Origin: Limnothrix sp. FACHB-406 | Lineage (GTDB): Bacteria; Cyanobacteriota; Cyanobacteriia; CACIAM-69d | Reading direction: 5' to 3' | NCBI RefSeq assembly: GCF_014698235.1 | Contig: NZ_JACJSP010000016.1 | Location: 40,214-104,213, forward strand | DNA length: 64,000 nt | Made by a program: the position numbers and the translations under genes | Shown here: positions 8,085 to 16,731 of the stretch, piece after piece | Layout of the letters: each line of letters starts with the position of its first letter | How positions within the stretch are numbered: the stretch's first letter is position 1 | The notes under the pieces: generated by a model | The model's database searches: none | Seen by the model: only the letters and a program-made list of their open reading frames with translations | Told to the model about the DNA's origin: nothing

Positions 8085-9108
8085 TCCTCGGCGGGGATCA
8101 GTCCGGCGGGTTTGGTTGGGTTGTCTGGGGGCGGGGTTGCTGTGGTTGGCGGCCGGGGCAGCCGGGGCGATCGAGCCATCCCAACCGGCCCGGCCGGCTC
8201 CCATTCCCTACGTAGCGTTCGATCGAACCGAGTTGCAGTTATATCCCTATCGTGGCCGCAATTTGGTGTGGCTGTTGCCGGAGGGAACTTGGGAGCCGGA
8301 ACGATTGCAACCCCTGATTGAACTGGTCGATCGCGCCTATGATTTCTATGCCGAAGCCGTGGCCGGCAAGCCCACCCCCTACGGCCCCACCATTCGCGAT
8401 CAATTGGGAACGGTGGCCATTGTTCCCAAAACCTGTGGTGGTGGCTGTGGCTACATCTCCAGCACCGGCATTGAGGTAAAAGCTCCTTATTTCCAAGATC
8501 TTTACAGCAACTATCAGAAAACCGGCGAGTTTGAGACCCTGCCCATTTATGAATTGGGGCGCAATTTTTGGCTGAAATCCTATGCCAAAAAACTGGAATA
8601 TCAGGGAGCCGATGCTAGCGTTACGGTACGCACCGGGTTTGCGGCTTTTATGCGTTTGGAAGTGTTGGACGTGCTGCAAATTGAGCCGGGATCGGTGTAT
8701 GGCACGCCGTTTGAAATCTATCGTCAGGATTTGCGATCGCTCCTATGGCGCTATCAAGCCGATCGCACTTTGAATTGGCACAACACCCTGCGATCGGGTC
8801 AAGCTCCCAAAAACCCCCTCTGTTCTGAGCGGGGAATTTGCATTGGTGCGCCGGAATTGTGGGCGGCCATGTTGCTGGAAGTGCGCGATCGCTACAGTCC
8901 CAACGATCCCACCTTTGCTAAGCGGTTGTGGGCCGCCGTGCGCGATCGCCCCGATGCCACCAGCACCCAAGCAGCCGTGGACAACTGGATCATTGCCCTC
9001 AGCGAAACCACCCAGCACAATTTGGTTTGGCTCTTTGAAGATGTGTGGCGTTGGCCCGTGTCCGATCGCGCCAAGCGTGCCGTCCAACATCTGCCGCGCG
9101 GGATTTAG
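8062..9108 (+). CDS. Secreted or periplasmic protein of unknown function
   Basis: About 348 aa from the ATG at 8062 (8044 is another possible ATG). The start overlaps the oxygenase gene by 23 bases. Basic residues RRGSVRR are followed by a hydrophobic stretch ending AAGAAGA, a good Sec signal peptide. The mature part has a Cys pair region (PKTCGGGCGYIS), an YELGRNFW motif and a C-terminal domain rich in Trp. YELGRNF is in the position one would expect for an HExxHxF metallopeptidase helix but lacks both His, so protease activity is not supported. I do not recognise the family. Confidence 0.7.
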   Translation: MAGFGGLSPRRGSVRRVWLGCLGAGLLWLAAGAAGAIEPSQPARPAPIPYVAFDRTELQLYPYRGRNLVWLLPEGTWEPERLQPLIELVDRAYDFYAEAVAGKPTPYGPTIRDQLGTVAIVPKTCGGGCGYISSTGIEVKAPYFQDLYSNYQKTGEFETLPIYELGRNFWLKSYAKKLEYQGADASVTVRTGFAAFMRLEVLDVLQIEPGSVYGTPFEIYRQDLRSLLWRYQADRTLNWHNTLRSGQAPKNPLCSERGICIGAPELWAAMLLEVRDRYSPNDPTFAKRLWAAVRDRPDATSTQAAVDNWIIALSETTQHNLVWLFEDVWRWPVSDRAKRAVQHLPRGI

Positions 9109-9143
9109 CCCAGAGCTTTGAGCAGGCTGAATGCACCCGGCGG

Positions 9144-9183
9144 AATTTCTCTGCGAAATTTTCTCTGTGAAATTTCTCTGCGA
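9144..9183. repeat. 13-14-bp tandem repeat, three units
   Basis: Three units of AATTTCTCTGCGA (the middle one 14 bp, AATTTTCTCTGTGA) fill the space between the convergent stops of the secreted protein gene and the YqgF-like gene. Confidence 0.8.
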
Positions 9184-9186
9184 AAC

Positions 9187-9660
9187 TCAGTTCTTGGGAG
9201 AGCTATTCGCTAAAAACCGCTCCACCAAAACGATCGCCGCAATATCATCCACCGGGCGGGGCGGCTGGCGCAGGCCCCGAGGCAGCAACTTTCGCCAACC
9301 CCGAGGCGGATAGAGTTCCCAATAGCGATCGCGCGCGGCTAGGGTGCTGTAGCGTTCATCAACCCGTTGGATCGGGGGGGCATCGGGCCAACCCTGTTCC
9401 AGACGGCTGACCCAGGCCTTGGAAGTGGTTTGGTCACCCATAATGATGGCCGTGGCTTGGTACTGCTGCTGCCATTGGCGCAATTGCTCGATCGCCCCGT
9501 CCGATCGCACCACCTCATGGGCCAAAATCTCGCCACTCGATCGCAGCACCGCCAATCCACATTTGGCGCTGCCTGGATCAAACCCCAAATAAACCGCTCC
9601 CGATTCAACCGCCCTCAAATCAGCCGCCCTCAAATCAGCCGCCCCTAAATCAACCGCCAT
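9187..9660 (-). CDS. YqgF/RuvX-like RNase H-fold protein
   Basis: This 157 aa protein has an RNase H-like fold of the YqgF (pre-16S rRNA processing) / Holliday-junction resolvase-like group. It shows YLGFDPGSAKCGLAVL (first catalytic Asp), ATAIIMGDQTTSK, RVDERYSTLAARDRYW (second acid) and PVDDIAAIVLVERFL (last acid). The first 20 residues (DLGAADLRAADLRAVESGA) are encoded by a 15-bp tandem repeat and are not part of the fold. A cytoplasmic role in rRNA maturation or DNA repair is inferred from the family. Confidence 0.82.
   Translation of the reverse strand: MAVDLGAADLRAADLRAVESGAVYLGFDPGSAKCGLAVLRSSGEILAHEVVRSDGAIEQLRQWQQQYQATAIIMGDQTTSKAWVSRLEQGWPDAPPIQRVDERYSTLAARDRYWELYPPRGWRKLLPRGLRQPPRPVDDIAAIVLVERFLANSSPKN
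9603..9657. repeat. 15-bp tandem repeat inside the 5' end of the YqgF-like gene
   Basis: On the coding strand the unit is GCGGCTGATTTGAGG, about 3.7 copies, translated as repeats of AADLR. The 15-bp period keeps the reading frame. Confidence 0.8.
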
Positions 9661-9702
9661 AGACTCTCATCGGTTGTGCAGAACCAAAACACAGCAACCC
9701 GC

Positions 9703-10509
9703 CTACTTAGCCGCACCGGCCGCACGCCGCGTCTTGAGGGTGACATTCATGCCCTCACCGGACTGCTCCAACACCAACAGCGGCGTGGGTTTGGCTTTTT
9801 GATCCCAACTGATGGTGACGATGCGCCCCTGGATCGTCGGTTGCCACCGATCGTCATCATCATCCGCCAAACTGAGGTAGCGCTCCAGGCAGTTGATGAT
9901 TTCCTCGATCGTCCGGGAAGTGGGCTGGGTGGGCAATTTGGTGATGCGCACCTGCACTCGAAACAACACCCGCTTCACCCGCTTCACGCCATCGGTGCAA
10001 GTTTCATACTCCACATCAAAGAGCTGATCCACTTGGCGGCCTTGGTTGGTCTGCGCGTTGTTTTGAGTGCCGGCCTGTTGTTGGGTCGGCCGCAGGGCCA
10101 CGGACACCATGGTTTTGATCTTCATCTTGATCTGATTCACGATCGCGAAGTGGAAGATCTCCTCCTGCATCCGCATTCGCAAGTAATCCAAGTTGAACTC
10201 ACGAGAATTCACAAGATCGGGATTTGCTTCCATCTTGTGAATGCTTTTGAGGGCTAAGTCAAGGCGTTTTTTGAGTTCACGAACTCGGAATTCTTCTGCA
10301 CGAATTCTCTTTTGGAGCTTGTCTGTTTCTAGCTTGAAATAAACACCACCAGCGACCAGTAACACTGCCAAAGCGCCACTGCTCATGAGCCACAAATTAT
10401 TAGCAGGAGCCGGGGTGGTTGGGGCCTGGGCCAGGGGCCCGGCGGGCAAGCTAATGACCGGAATAATGGAGGTCGTCATGACAGGCAATGTTGTCATTGA
10501 ATGACTCAT
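9703..10509 (-). CDS. Single-span membrane protein with coiled coil, function unknown
   Basis: About 268 aa. The N-terminus is Pro/Ala-rich, followed by one membrane helix (LWLMSSGALAVLLVAGGVYF), a charged coiled coil (LETDKLQKRIRAEEFRVRELKKRLD) and a soluble C-terminal domain of mixed strands. GTG 10519-10521 and ATG codons at 10509, 10497 and 10479 are all possible starts, and no ribosome site decides between them. The family appears cyanobacterial. I do not recognise a function. Confidence 0.7.
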   Translation of the reverse strand: MSHSMTTLPVMTTSIIPVISLPAGPLAQAPTTPAPANNLWLMSSGALAVLLVAGGVYFKLETDKLQKRIRAEEFRVRELKKRLDLALKSIHKMEANPDLVNSREFNLDYLRMRMQEEIFHFAIVNQIKMKIKTMVSVALRPTQQQAGTQNNAQTNQGRQVDQLFDVEYETCTDGVKRVKRVLFRVQVRITKLPTQPTSRTIEEIINCLERYLSLADDDDDRWQPTIQGRIVTISWDQKAKPTPLLVLEQSGEGMNVTLKTRRAAGAAK

Positions 10510-10917
10510 TGGGCAACTCACAGATACGAATCCTCACGGGCGATCGGTGAATTTGTTGAATTCGATGAATTTTTCGATGAATTTAGAAAATTTCCCGTTT
10601 CCCCCCTGTTAGTCAACGGTAACTTTCTTTTGATTAACCCCCTGGAGCCAATCACCGTAGCTGCGGTGCGATCGGGTGGGGGCCAAAACTTCCTAGACGC
10701 AGACAAGCACAAAGTTACCCCCCACCGCGACCACTGGCAACGTTGAGAATTGCGAGAATTGTGGTCTGTGGGGCCATGCTGGTTGGGTTGGGTTCCGTGA
10801 GCCTGAACCCGTTCGGTTGGAGATAACACCCATCGTTCACATCTAGTCTACATTGGCAATAGAGACGATAGAATAAACGCCTTGGAATATAAGCTTTGAA
10901 CGTCATTAATAGAAACA
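10510..10917. other. Divergent intergenic region
   Basis: About 400 bases between two divergent membrane protein genes. It contains repeated GATGAATTT-like words (10540-10585). It also has the phrase GGCAACGTTGAGAATT (about 10737), which recurs at about 17939. No gene or clear promoter is seen. Confidence 0.5.
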
Positions 10918-11289
10918 ATGGATTACACCAGCGGCGGATCGCCCTACGTGTTGTTGGCGGCCGGGGTTGCGGCGGGAGCGCTGTCGGGGTTGGCCTTTGC
11001 GAAAAGTTTGCGCGAACAGGGGCGAGTTTGGCTCAAGTCACCCGATCGGGATCCAGCGGCCATGAAAGGGCCTGAGTTGTGGCTCCCCTTTGTGGGGATG
11101 GCCGGCGGGGCTGGCTTTTTTTTGGCGGCCACGTTGCAGTGCTTCGCGTTCCCGATCGACCTGTCCTATAAACTTTCCGTGCCGGTGGCGGTGGGTGGAG
11201 CGCTGACGGTTTGGTGGCAGTTTGGAATTATTTTGCGCCAAATTCAACGGGGCGGCGTGGGGGCGATCGACCTCAATTCGTTGCGCTAG
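10918..11289 (+). CDS. Small multi-span membrane protein, function unknown
   Basis: This 123 aa protein has three hydrophobic segments (YVLLAAGVAAGALSGLAFA, LPFVGMAGGAGFFLAATL and VPVAVGGALTVWWQFGIIL) and a short basic loop. Sequence and size fit a conserved cyanobacterial membrane protein, but no function is recognisable. It is convergent with the next gene. Confidence 0.72.
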   Translation: MDYTSGGSPYVLLAAGVAAGALSGLAFAKSLREQGRVWLKSPDRDPAAMKGPELWLPFVGMAGGAGFFLAATLQCFAFPIDLSYKLSVPVAVGGALTVWWQFGIILRQIQRGGVGAIDLNSLR

Positions 11290-11358
11290 GGCCAGCGGAA
11301 CCTGCCACCCCATTCAGCCCACGAACAAGGTACTAGCGGAGGGTGCTAGTGGAGAGCG

Positions 11359-11874
11359 CTAGTTGATGATGTTTGCTAGGCGATCGAACACTTGCGCCAC
11401 CACCCGCTGGGCTTTTTCATCCAGCCGATGCCAGTCCACATCCCCATCCTCCCCAATCAAATCCAAATCAATGGTGACCATCACCTCATCGCCCGCACTG
11501 AGGGTGCTGAGGGCTTGGTAGTCGCGGAAGCAAATGCTGTAGCACAGTTCCCACACGTCAACGCGCGTGGACTGGCCATCGTGCTCCAGGGTGAACCAAT
11601 AGCCCGGATAGGGTTGTGGCAAGTCATCCAACGCCGCCGTAATTTCCGCCGCCCGTTCGCCGCTGGCGGTGGTTAGTTCCTGCTGCAAGAGGGTGACGCG
11701 GGTTTGGATTTCTTCAGACGTGCCGTAGGGAAAGACGGGAAATTCTTCGTAGGTTCCTTTCCAGCCGGAAGATTCCAGTTGCTTGCGAATGTTGTCGATC
11801 GTTCGCAGGAAGGCTGGCTGCATCAGTAACTCAGCCCGATACCAATCGTTTAAATCTGTTAATTTGGGACGCAT
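11359..11874 (-). CDS. Conserved hypothetical protein
   Basis: This 171 aa soluble protein starts MRPKLTDLNDWYRAELLMQP (the ATG at 11874; a TTG seven codons upstream is less likely). The middle part has DLPQPYPGYWFTLEHDG and VDVWELCYSICFRDYQ, and the end is acidic (IDLDLIGEDGDVDWHRLDEK). Codon use is like its neighbours, so it is probably a native gene. I do not recognise the family. Confidence 0.72.
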   Translation of the reverse strand: MRPKLTDLNDWYRAELLMQPAFLRTIDNIRKQLESSGWKGTYEEFPVFPYGTSEEIQTRVTLLQQELTTASGERAAEITAALDDLPQPYPGYWFTLEHDGQSTRVDVWELCYSICFRDYQALSTLSAGDEVMVTIDLDLIGEDGDVDWHRLDEKAQRVVAQVFDRLANIIN

Positions 11875-12025
11875 CTGCTGTCGATGAACCGTCAAAACTG
11901 CAATACAAAAAACTGACTAGAACACCTAGCTTATCCGCTCTGGTCATTGGCGCGCATCTCTCGATTCTGACGGCACTGATTGCTCGGTCTGATGAACTGC
12001 TTGGCGATTCTTTTTTAGGTGGTCT

Positions 12026-13267
12026 ATGCCCTCGATCGCCCGTAAAAATCTATTTGAAGATATTCCGCGCCTGTTGGTGGCCCAAGCGGGAATTCTGTTT
12101 GCCGTGAGCCTGGTGACGATCCAAACGGGCGTGTTTCGCGGTTTCACAGAATCCACATCGCTGCTGGTCGATCGCTCCAAGGCCGATATTTGGGTCACAT
12201 CCAAGGACTTGGTGCATTTGGAACTGACCCTGCCCCTATCCTTCGACCACCTGAGCCGTGTCCAGCGGTTGGCGGGGGTAGAACGGGCGGAGCCGCTGAT
12301 TTTTGGCAAAGTGCTGTGGCGTGCTCCCAACAATCGGATTGAGTCAGTGATTACCTTGGGCTATCAGCCGGATGGGGTGTTATTTCAACCTTGGAACCTG
12401 ACCCAAGGCCGAGCAACCGAAGTTCAACAACCCTACCGGGCGATCACCGACGTGACGAATCTTCGGAAGTTGGGGCTATCGCGGGTGGGCGATCGGGGCA
12501 CGGTGGGTTCCACCCCATTGCAAGTGGGCGCGGTGGGCCAGGGGCTGCAATCGATCGTGTTCAGCCCGTTTTTGTTTATGTCTGCCGTTTCGGCCAACAG
12601 CCTGCTGAGTGCTGGGCGAGAATCGCGGTTGACCTGTAGTGTGCAGCCCGATGGGGGACTGGATTGTGTGAATCGGGTCAGCCCCAAGCCCACCGGAGCC
12701 GATCGCCCTGTGCCACCTCGATCGCTCAATGCATCCGACCCGGTGAACTTTATTTTGGTGCGGGCCAAGCCGGGCAGCTCGATTCCAGACCTCCAGCGCC
12801 GCATTGAGGCGGCCTTGCCAGACTCCCGAGCCTTCACCCGCGCGGAGTTGTCCCGCCTCTCGCAAACCTACTGGCGCGATCGAACGGGCGTGGGGTTTAT
12901 CTTGACCCTTGGGGCGATCGTCGGGGCGATCGTGGGCATCGCGATCGTGGGCCAAATTCTTTACGCCTCCGCCAGCGAGCGCGTCCGCGAATTCGCCACC
13001 CTCAAGGCCATGGGCGCTTCCAGTTGGGTTTTGCGCGGCATTATTGTTGAGCAGTCCCTTTGGATGGCCGTCTTGGGATATTTACCCGGCATAGGTCTTT
13101 GTGTGGGCGTGGCGCAATTTGCCACCACAGCCGGTGTCGTCATTGCCATTACGCCCCTCAGCGCCTTTTTGACCTTTGGTGTGACGGTGGTGATGTGCGT
13201 CAGCTCGGCCCTGTTTGCCATTCAAAAGGTTAATCGCATTGACCCCGCCGTGGTTTTCAAGGCCTAG
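12026..13267 (+). CDS. devC: DevC-type ABC transporter permease
   Basis: This 413 aa protein has the DevC/MacB-like FtsX topology: one N-terminal span (GILFAVSLVTIQTGVF), a large extracytoplasmic domain (to about 285) and three C-terminal spans from GVGFILTLGAIVGAIVGIAI onward. SERVREFATLKAMGAS is the conserved FtsX coupling segment. In heterocyst-forming cyanobacteria DevBCA exports envelope glycolipids with TolC; homologues elsewhere export other lipids or stress products. The ATPase partner is 825 bases downstream and no membrane fusion partner (DevB) lies in the window. Confidence 0.87.
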   Translation: MPSIARKNLFEDIPRLLVAQAGILFAVSLVTIQTGVFRGFTESTSLLVDRSKADIWVTSKDLVHLELTLPLSFDHLSRVQRLAGVERAEPLIFGKVLWRAPNNRIESVITLGYQPDGVLFQPWNLTQGRATEVQQPYRAITDVTNLRKLGLSRVGDRGTVGSTPLQVGAVGQGLQSIVFSPFLFMSAVSANSLLSAGRESRLTCSVQPDGGLDCVNRVSPKPTGADRPVPPRSLNASDPVNFILVRAKPGSSIPDLQRRIEAALPDSRAFTRAELSRLSQTYWRDRTGVGFILTLGAIVGAIVGIAIVGQILYASASERVREFATLKAMGASSWVLRGIIVEQSLWMAVLGYLPGIGLCVGVAQFATTAGVVIAITPLSAFLTFGVTVVMCVSSALFAIQKVNRIDPAVVFKA

Positions 13268-14092
13268 AAAGAGCCATCATGACCCGGCGATTGCGCTAAG
13301 ATGCGATCAATCAGTGTGCGCCCCAGTGTGCCCCATCCTTAGCCGTTCATGAGTGATTCATTAATCATGAATCGGTTTTGCATGGGTTGCTACTCGGTCA
13401 TTCGTGGTTGTTTTCGGTTTTAATGATTCGCAATTCATATCAATCAGCATTCTTGAGTCAATCAAGACAAATCAATTAAAAAATTAATTGGAAACTAATC
13501 GATCGCCCCATTACCCAATCTTTGCTTCATTATCGCTTTCTCATTTCTTGAAAATCAGCTTAAGATTGCTTTAATATTACTTCTATATTTTCTCGTTTCT
13601 TTCTTGCAATAAAATGCTTTCTCTGATTGCTTTGTTGATCATCATCTTAGTCATTTATTTCATATCTTCCGGCAATTGAGGATCACTCTATGTTTTGATT
13701 AACGTTGCTTTTGAGTCGCCTGTGAGTGATTTTTGACCTGTTTTCGGCTTGCTTTTCTCGCTGGGCTATTTTTGTGGCCGCTTCTGAAATTGTCTGTCAT
13801 GGACGGAAATAAATGACTCCCCGTGGCTGAAACTGGAGATATCGATCGCCTGGAGTCGCGAATTCCCAAAATTTCCCCCAATCCTGGGCAACCTTGAAAA
13901 TAGACAATTCTAAAATGGAGAGCTATAGACAATTAATGAAGTGGTTAACGGGCCTCCTGTTCCCGATCGCCAAGAACTGATCGATTAGTCACCTCGGCCA
14001 GGTCGGTTAACCGCTTACACTAAGCTCTACCCCCACCACCCACCTCGATCGAATCGGTATCATCTCCCATCCTTAAACCAGCCGTTTCCCCC
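13268..14092. other. AT-rich intergenic region between devC and devA
   Basis: An 825-base gap, clearly AT-richer than its surroundings from about 13340 to 13700. It has short inverted repeats such as AATCAATTAAAAAATTAATTGG (around 13469) and repeated ATTCATGA/TGATTC words near 13350-13440. No reading frame with native codon use and no known RNA was recognised. It could hold regulatory sites or a lost gene. Confidence 0.5.
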
Positions 14093-14866
14093 ATGACCGC
14101 GTCTACCAATTTCACGACTGCGCCCGCTTTAACCGCTCCGGTGTCGCCACCCCTGATCCGTCGCGATCGCTGCCATGAGAGCAAAGGCGATTGTACTTGG
14201 GCGATCGACGCGCGGCATGTTGACATGCGCTACAGCGGTGGCGATGAAGCCATCCATGTGCTGAAGGATGTGAGCCTGCGGGTGAAGCGGGGAGACATTC
14301 AATTGCTGATGGGGCCGTCGGGGTCGGGCAAAACCACGCTGCTGTCAATTTTGGCGGGCATTTTGACCCCCACTAGCGGCCATGTGGATCTGCTGGGCCA
14401 GGCAATTACCCAGTTGGCTCCAAAGCAGTTGGCTAATTTCCGGCTCCAAAATATTGGATTTGTGTTTCAGGGGTTCAATCTGTTTCCGGCTCTGTCGGCG
14501 GCGGAAAACGTGGAAGTGGCCCTGAATTTAAAGGGCATTCGCGGCCCCCAGGCTAAGAAGATGGCGCGAAAGTTGCTCGATCGCGTGGCCTTGAGCCATC
14601 GAGCGGATCATCTGCCCAAGGTGATGTCGGGTGGGGAAAAACAACGGGTGGCGATCGCCCGGGCCTTGGCGGGCCATCCACCGCTGATTTTGGCCGATGA
14701 ACCAACGGCCGCGTTGGACTCCCGCAATGGTCATGGGGTGATGGAACTGTTGCGGAGTTTGGCCAAGGAAGATGGCAGCACGATCGTGATTGTGACCCAC
14801 GATCCCCGAATTATGGATATTGCCGATCGGGTGGCCCACTTGGAAGATGGCGAATTGAGCAATTGA
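14093..14866 (+). CDS. devA: DevA-type ABC transporter ATP-binding protein
   Basis: This 257 aa ATPase of the DevA/LolD/MacB class carries Walker A GPSGSGKTT (near 81), a Q-loop (FVFQGFNLFPALSAAENV), the signature MSGGEKQR, Walker B (LILADEPTAALDS) and the H-loop VTHDPR. The first 35 residues are a Thr/Pro-rich extension before the usual domain start. It should energise the DevC-type permease encoded upstream. The stop codon lies inside a 13-bp tandem repeat. Confidence 0.88.
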   Translation: MTASTNFTTAPALTAPVSPPLIRRDRCHESKGDCTWAIDARHVDMRYSGGDEAIHVLKDVSLRVKRGDIQLLMGPSGSGKTTLLSILAGILTPTSGHVDLLGQAITQLAPKQLANFRLQNIGFVFQGFNLFPALSAAENVEVALNLKGIRGPQAKKMARKLLDRVALSHRADHLPKVMSGGEKQRVAIARALAGHPPLILADEPTAALDSRNGHGVMELLRSLAKEDGSTIVIVTHDPRIMDIADRVAHLEDGELSN

Positions 14867-14906
14867 ACTGAGCAATTAAGCTGAGTAATTGAGCTGAGCA
14901 ATTAGG
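14856..14906. repeat. 13-bp tandem repeat across the devA stop codon
   Basis: Four units of TGAGCAATTGAGC-type sequence begin inside the last codons of devA (GAA TTG AGC AAT TGA) and run on into the intergenic space. Confidence 0.85.
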
Positions 14907-14928
14907 GGCAACTCCGCACGGGTTTTGG

Positions 14929-15624
14929 CTATTTGCCCAACTTGCCCATGGCGCGATCGGCTTCTTGCTGTAACTGTTGGCGACCGTTGCGAATGACCCG
15001 CAGCATGTCGCCCAGTTGTCGCTCAATGCTGCCCAAGACCCGATCGGCATAATCATCGGCCCCATCTTGGATGGCTTCGCATTCCGAAATGGCGGCCCGC
15101 CGCATTTCTTCCAGCTCAGCGGCGGCGGCCTGGCGCGTCTGGTCTAATTCATTCAGCAGCCGATCGCGTGCGGCCTGGCATTCTTCTTCCACTTGCTGCC
15201 GAATGGAGTCCGCCTCCAGTTGGGCATGGCGCACCAGCTCCGTTTCGGAAATGGCGCGGGCGGCCTGCTGTTTGGCCCCTTCGATGATGTCTTTGGCCTG
15301 CTGCTGGGCTTCAAAGAGAATTTGCTCCCGTTGCCGCACGATCGCCTCGGCCTCCCGAAAGGCGGCGGGCAAATTCAGCCGCACCGAATCCAGTTGGTCC
15401 AGCAACACTTCCTCATCCACCAAGGTGCGTCGCCCGAAGGGAATACGGGGACTGTCCAGCACAATTTCTTCGAGCCGATCGAGGGCCCGTTGCACATCAA
15501 AACCGCTCGATCGCCCCTGGGGACTCGCCGCCGATTGCGTCTCATTCGCTGCTGGTTCCGCCGCCGAAGCTGCCGAATCCGCTACGGGCTGGGGGGCGAA
15601 ACCAGAGGCATCTGAGGAAAACAT
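14929..15624 (-). CDS. DivIVA-like coiled-coil protein (Cdv3 homologue)
   Basis: This 231 aa protein has an Ala/Ser/Gln-rich start, a short domain with [26 protein letters not shown], and a long coiled coil with many Ala, Glu, Gln and Arg residues to the end. The pattern matches the cyanobacterial Cdv3/DivIVA-related proteins needed for normal cell division in Synechococcus. Its position behind coaD, overlapping it by 43 bases, suggests co-transcription. An ATP synthase b-like coiled coil is the main alternative reading, but there is no membrane span. Confidence 0.7.
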   Translation of the reverse strand: MFSSDASGFAPQPVADSAASAAEPAANETQSAASPQGRSSGFDVQRALDRLEEIVLDSPRIPFGRRTLVDEEVLLDQLDSVRLNLPAAFREAEAIVRQREQILFEAQQQAKDIIEGAKQQAARAISETELVRHAQLEADSIRQQVEEECQAARDRLLNELDQTRQAAAAELEEMRRAAISECEAIQDGADDYADRVLGSIERQLGDMLRVIRNGRQQLQQEADRAMGKLGK

Positions 15625-16091
15625 CGCTGAATCTCCGCAACAACAGGATCGGGAACGAGGCGATCGACCGGGCCACCAAAGCGGGCGATCTCTTTCACCA
15701 GGCTACTACTCAAAAAACTATACTCATTGCGCGTTGCCAAAAAGACGGTCTCGATCGCCTCGGAGAGCGTCTTGTTGGTATGGGCCATTTGCAGCTCGTA
15801 CTCAAAATCCGACAACACGCGCAATCCCCGTAATAATACGGTTGCCTTTTGTTGTCGAGCGTACTCCACCGTCAAACCATTGAAGGTATCGACCTTAACA
15901 TTGCTTAAATGGCTGGTCGATCGCTCAATCAGTTCAATCCGTTGGGCAACCTCGAACAGGGGTTGTTTATTGGGATTGCGCAACACCGCCACAATCACCT
16001 GATCGAACAGTTGGCAGCCTCGCTCAATGATATCCAAATGCCCCAAGGTGATGGGGTCAAAACTCCCCGGATAGATCGCCCTGACACCCAT
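15582..16091 (-). CDS. coaD: Phosphopantetheine adenylyltransferase
   Basis: CoaD transfers AMP from ATP to 4'-phosphopantetheine, the fourth step of coenzyme A synthesis. This 169 aa protein has the nucleotidyltransferase start [18 protein letters not shown] with the GHxxI-type motif. It also has [30 protein letters not shown] (pantetheine site) and the ISSSLVKE-like [15 protein letters not shown]. Length and order are canonical. The 3' end overlaps the Cdv3-like gene. Confidence 0.95.
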   Translation of the reverse strand: MGVRAIYPGSFDPITLGHLDIIERGCQLFDQVIVAVLRNPNKQPLFEVAQRIELIERSTSHLSNVKVDTFNGLTVEYARQQKATVLLRGLRVLSDFEYELQMAHTNKTLSEAIETVFLATRNEYSFLSSSLVKEIARFGGPVDRLVPDPVVAEIQRCFPQMPLVSPPSP

Positions 16092-16170
16092 ATGGTCTCT
16101 GCTCTAGCTCAATTGGATCAGAAAATTCAGAGGACTTAGCAAATTTACTTCAGGAATTGGGGTTCAGCAT

Positions 16171-16416
16171 TCACGGAGTCTGCACCCGTTCTAGATATTG
16201 CGCCGTCAGCAGATAAGCCCCATTGGCAAACCGAATGGCCCAACAGTTCCCGGGCCGGCAACCCAATACCGTTCCCAAGTCCCCGATCGTCAAAACCGAC
16301 GGCGGACGCAACATGGGCATGGGTTCCGCCGTTTTGACGTAGGGCGGCAGGGCCACAAGCCGCACCCGATCGCCCGCGGCCAGGGTGAAACGGTCAGAGT
16401 CTTGCAATTCGCTCAT
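16171..16416 (-). CDS. sipA: SipA-like regulatory protein (DUF3148)
   Basis: This 81 aa small beta-barrel-like protein contains AAGDRVRLVALPPYVKTAEP, MPMLRPPSVL, IGDLGTVL and WAIRFANGAYLLTAQYLE, the pattern of SipA/DUF3148. In Synechococcus SipA binds the histidine kinase NblS, which controls high-light and phycobilisome responses. Its role here is inferred from that family. The gene is monocistronic by position. Confidence 0.85.
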   Translation of the reverse strand: MSELQDSDRFTLAAGDRVRLVALPPYVKTAEPMPMLRPPSVLTIGDLGTVLGCRPGNCWAIRFANGAYLLTAQYLERVQTP

Positions 16417-16731
16417 AGGTCAGGAATCAGGTTAGGACACGGGTTTGCACGCGGGTCGGGACTGGAGTTGAGGTCTGAATCGGGATGTAAATCGGGATTG
16501 GAATCGAGAGCTGGCAAATTGGGATGGCTGAATGAAAACTCAACCGAACCCGATCGCCCCTTCCCCCCGTCCAGACTAGCACCCGGCTTTCAGTGGCTGA
16601 CCCGTCGCAAACGAATCGCCCCTAGCGCCTATCGCAAGCCGTTATCGCAAGCCAGTATCGCAAGCTGGCATCGCAAATTTGTATTCTTGCTTTCAGTTGT
16701 TTGCGCCGGTTGATTGCCCACCGGTTTTGCC
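16417..16731. other. Divergent intergenic region with tandem repeat
   Basis: About 315 bases between divergent genes. Part is a 13-bp tandem repeat (16627-16677). Another part (16450-16505) is made of loosely repeated GGGATT/GGTCTG words. No gene is seen. Confidence 0.5.
16627..16677. repeat. 13-bp tandem repeat
   Basis: Nearly four units of (NNN)TATCGCAAGC with a 13-bp period, ending in the variant CATCGCAAAT. It lies upstream of the acyltransferase gene. Confidence 0.85.

Noticed and set aside
13699..13932. 77-codon minus-strand frame between devC and devA
   Set aside because: Atypical composition, no ribosome site and no recognisable family.
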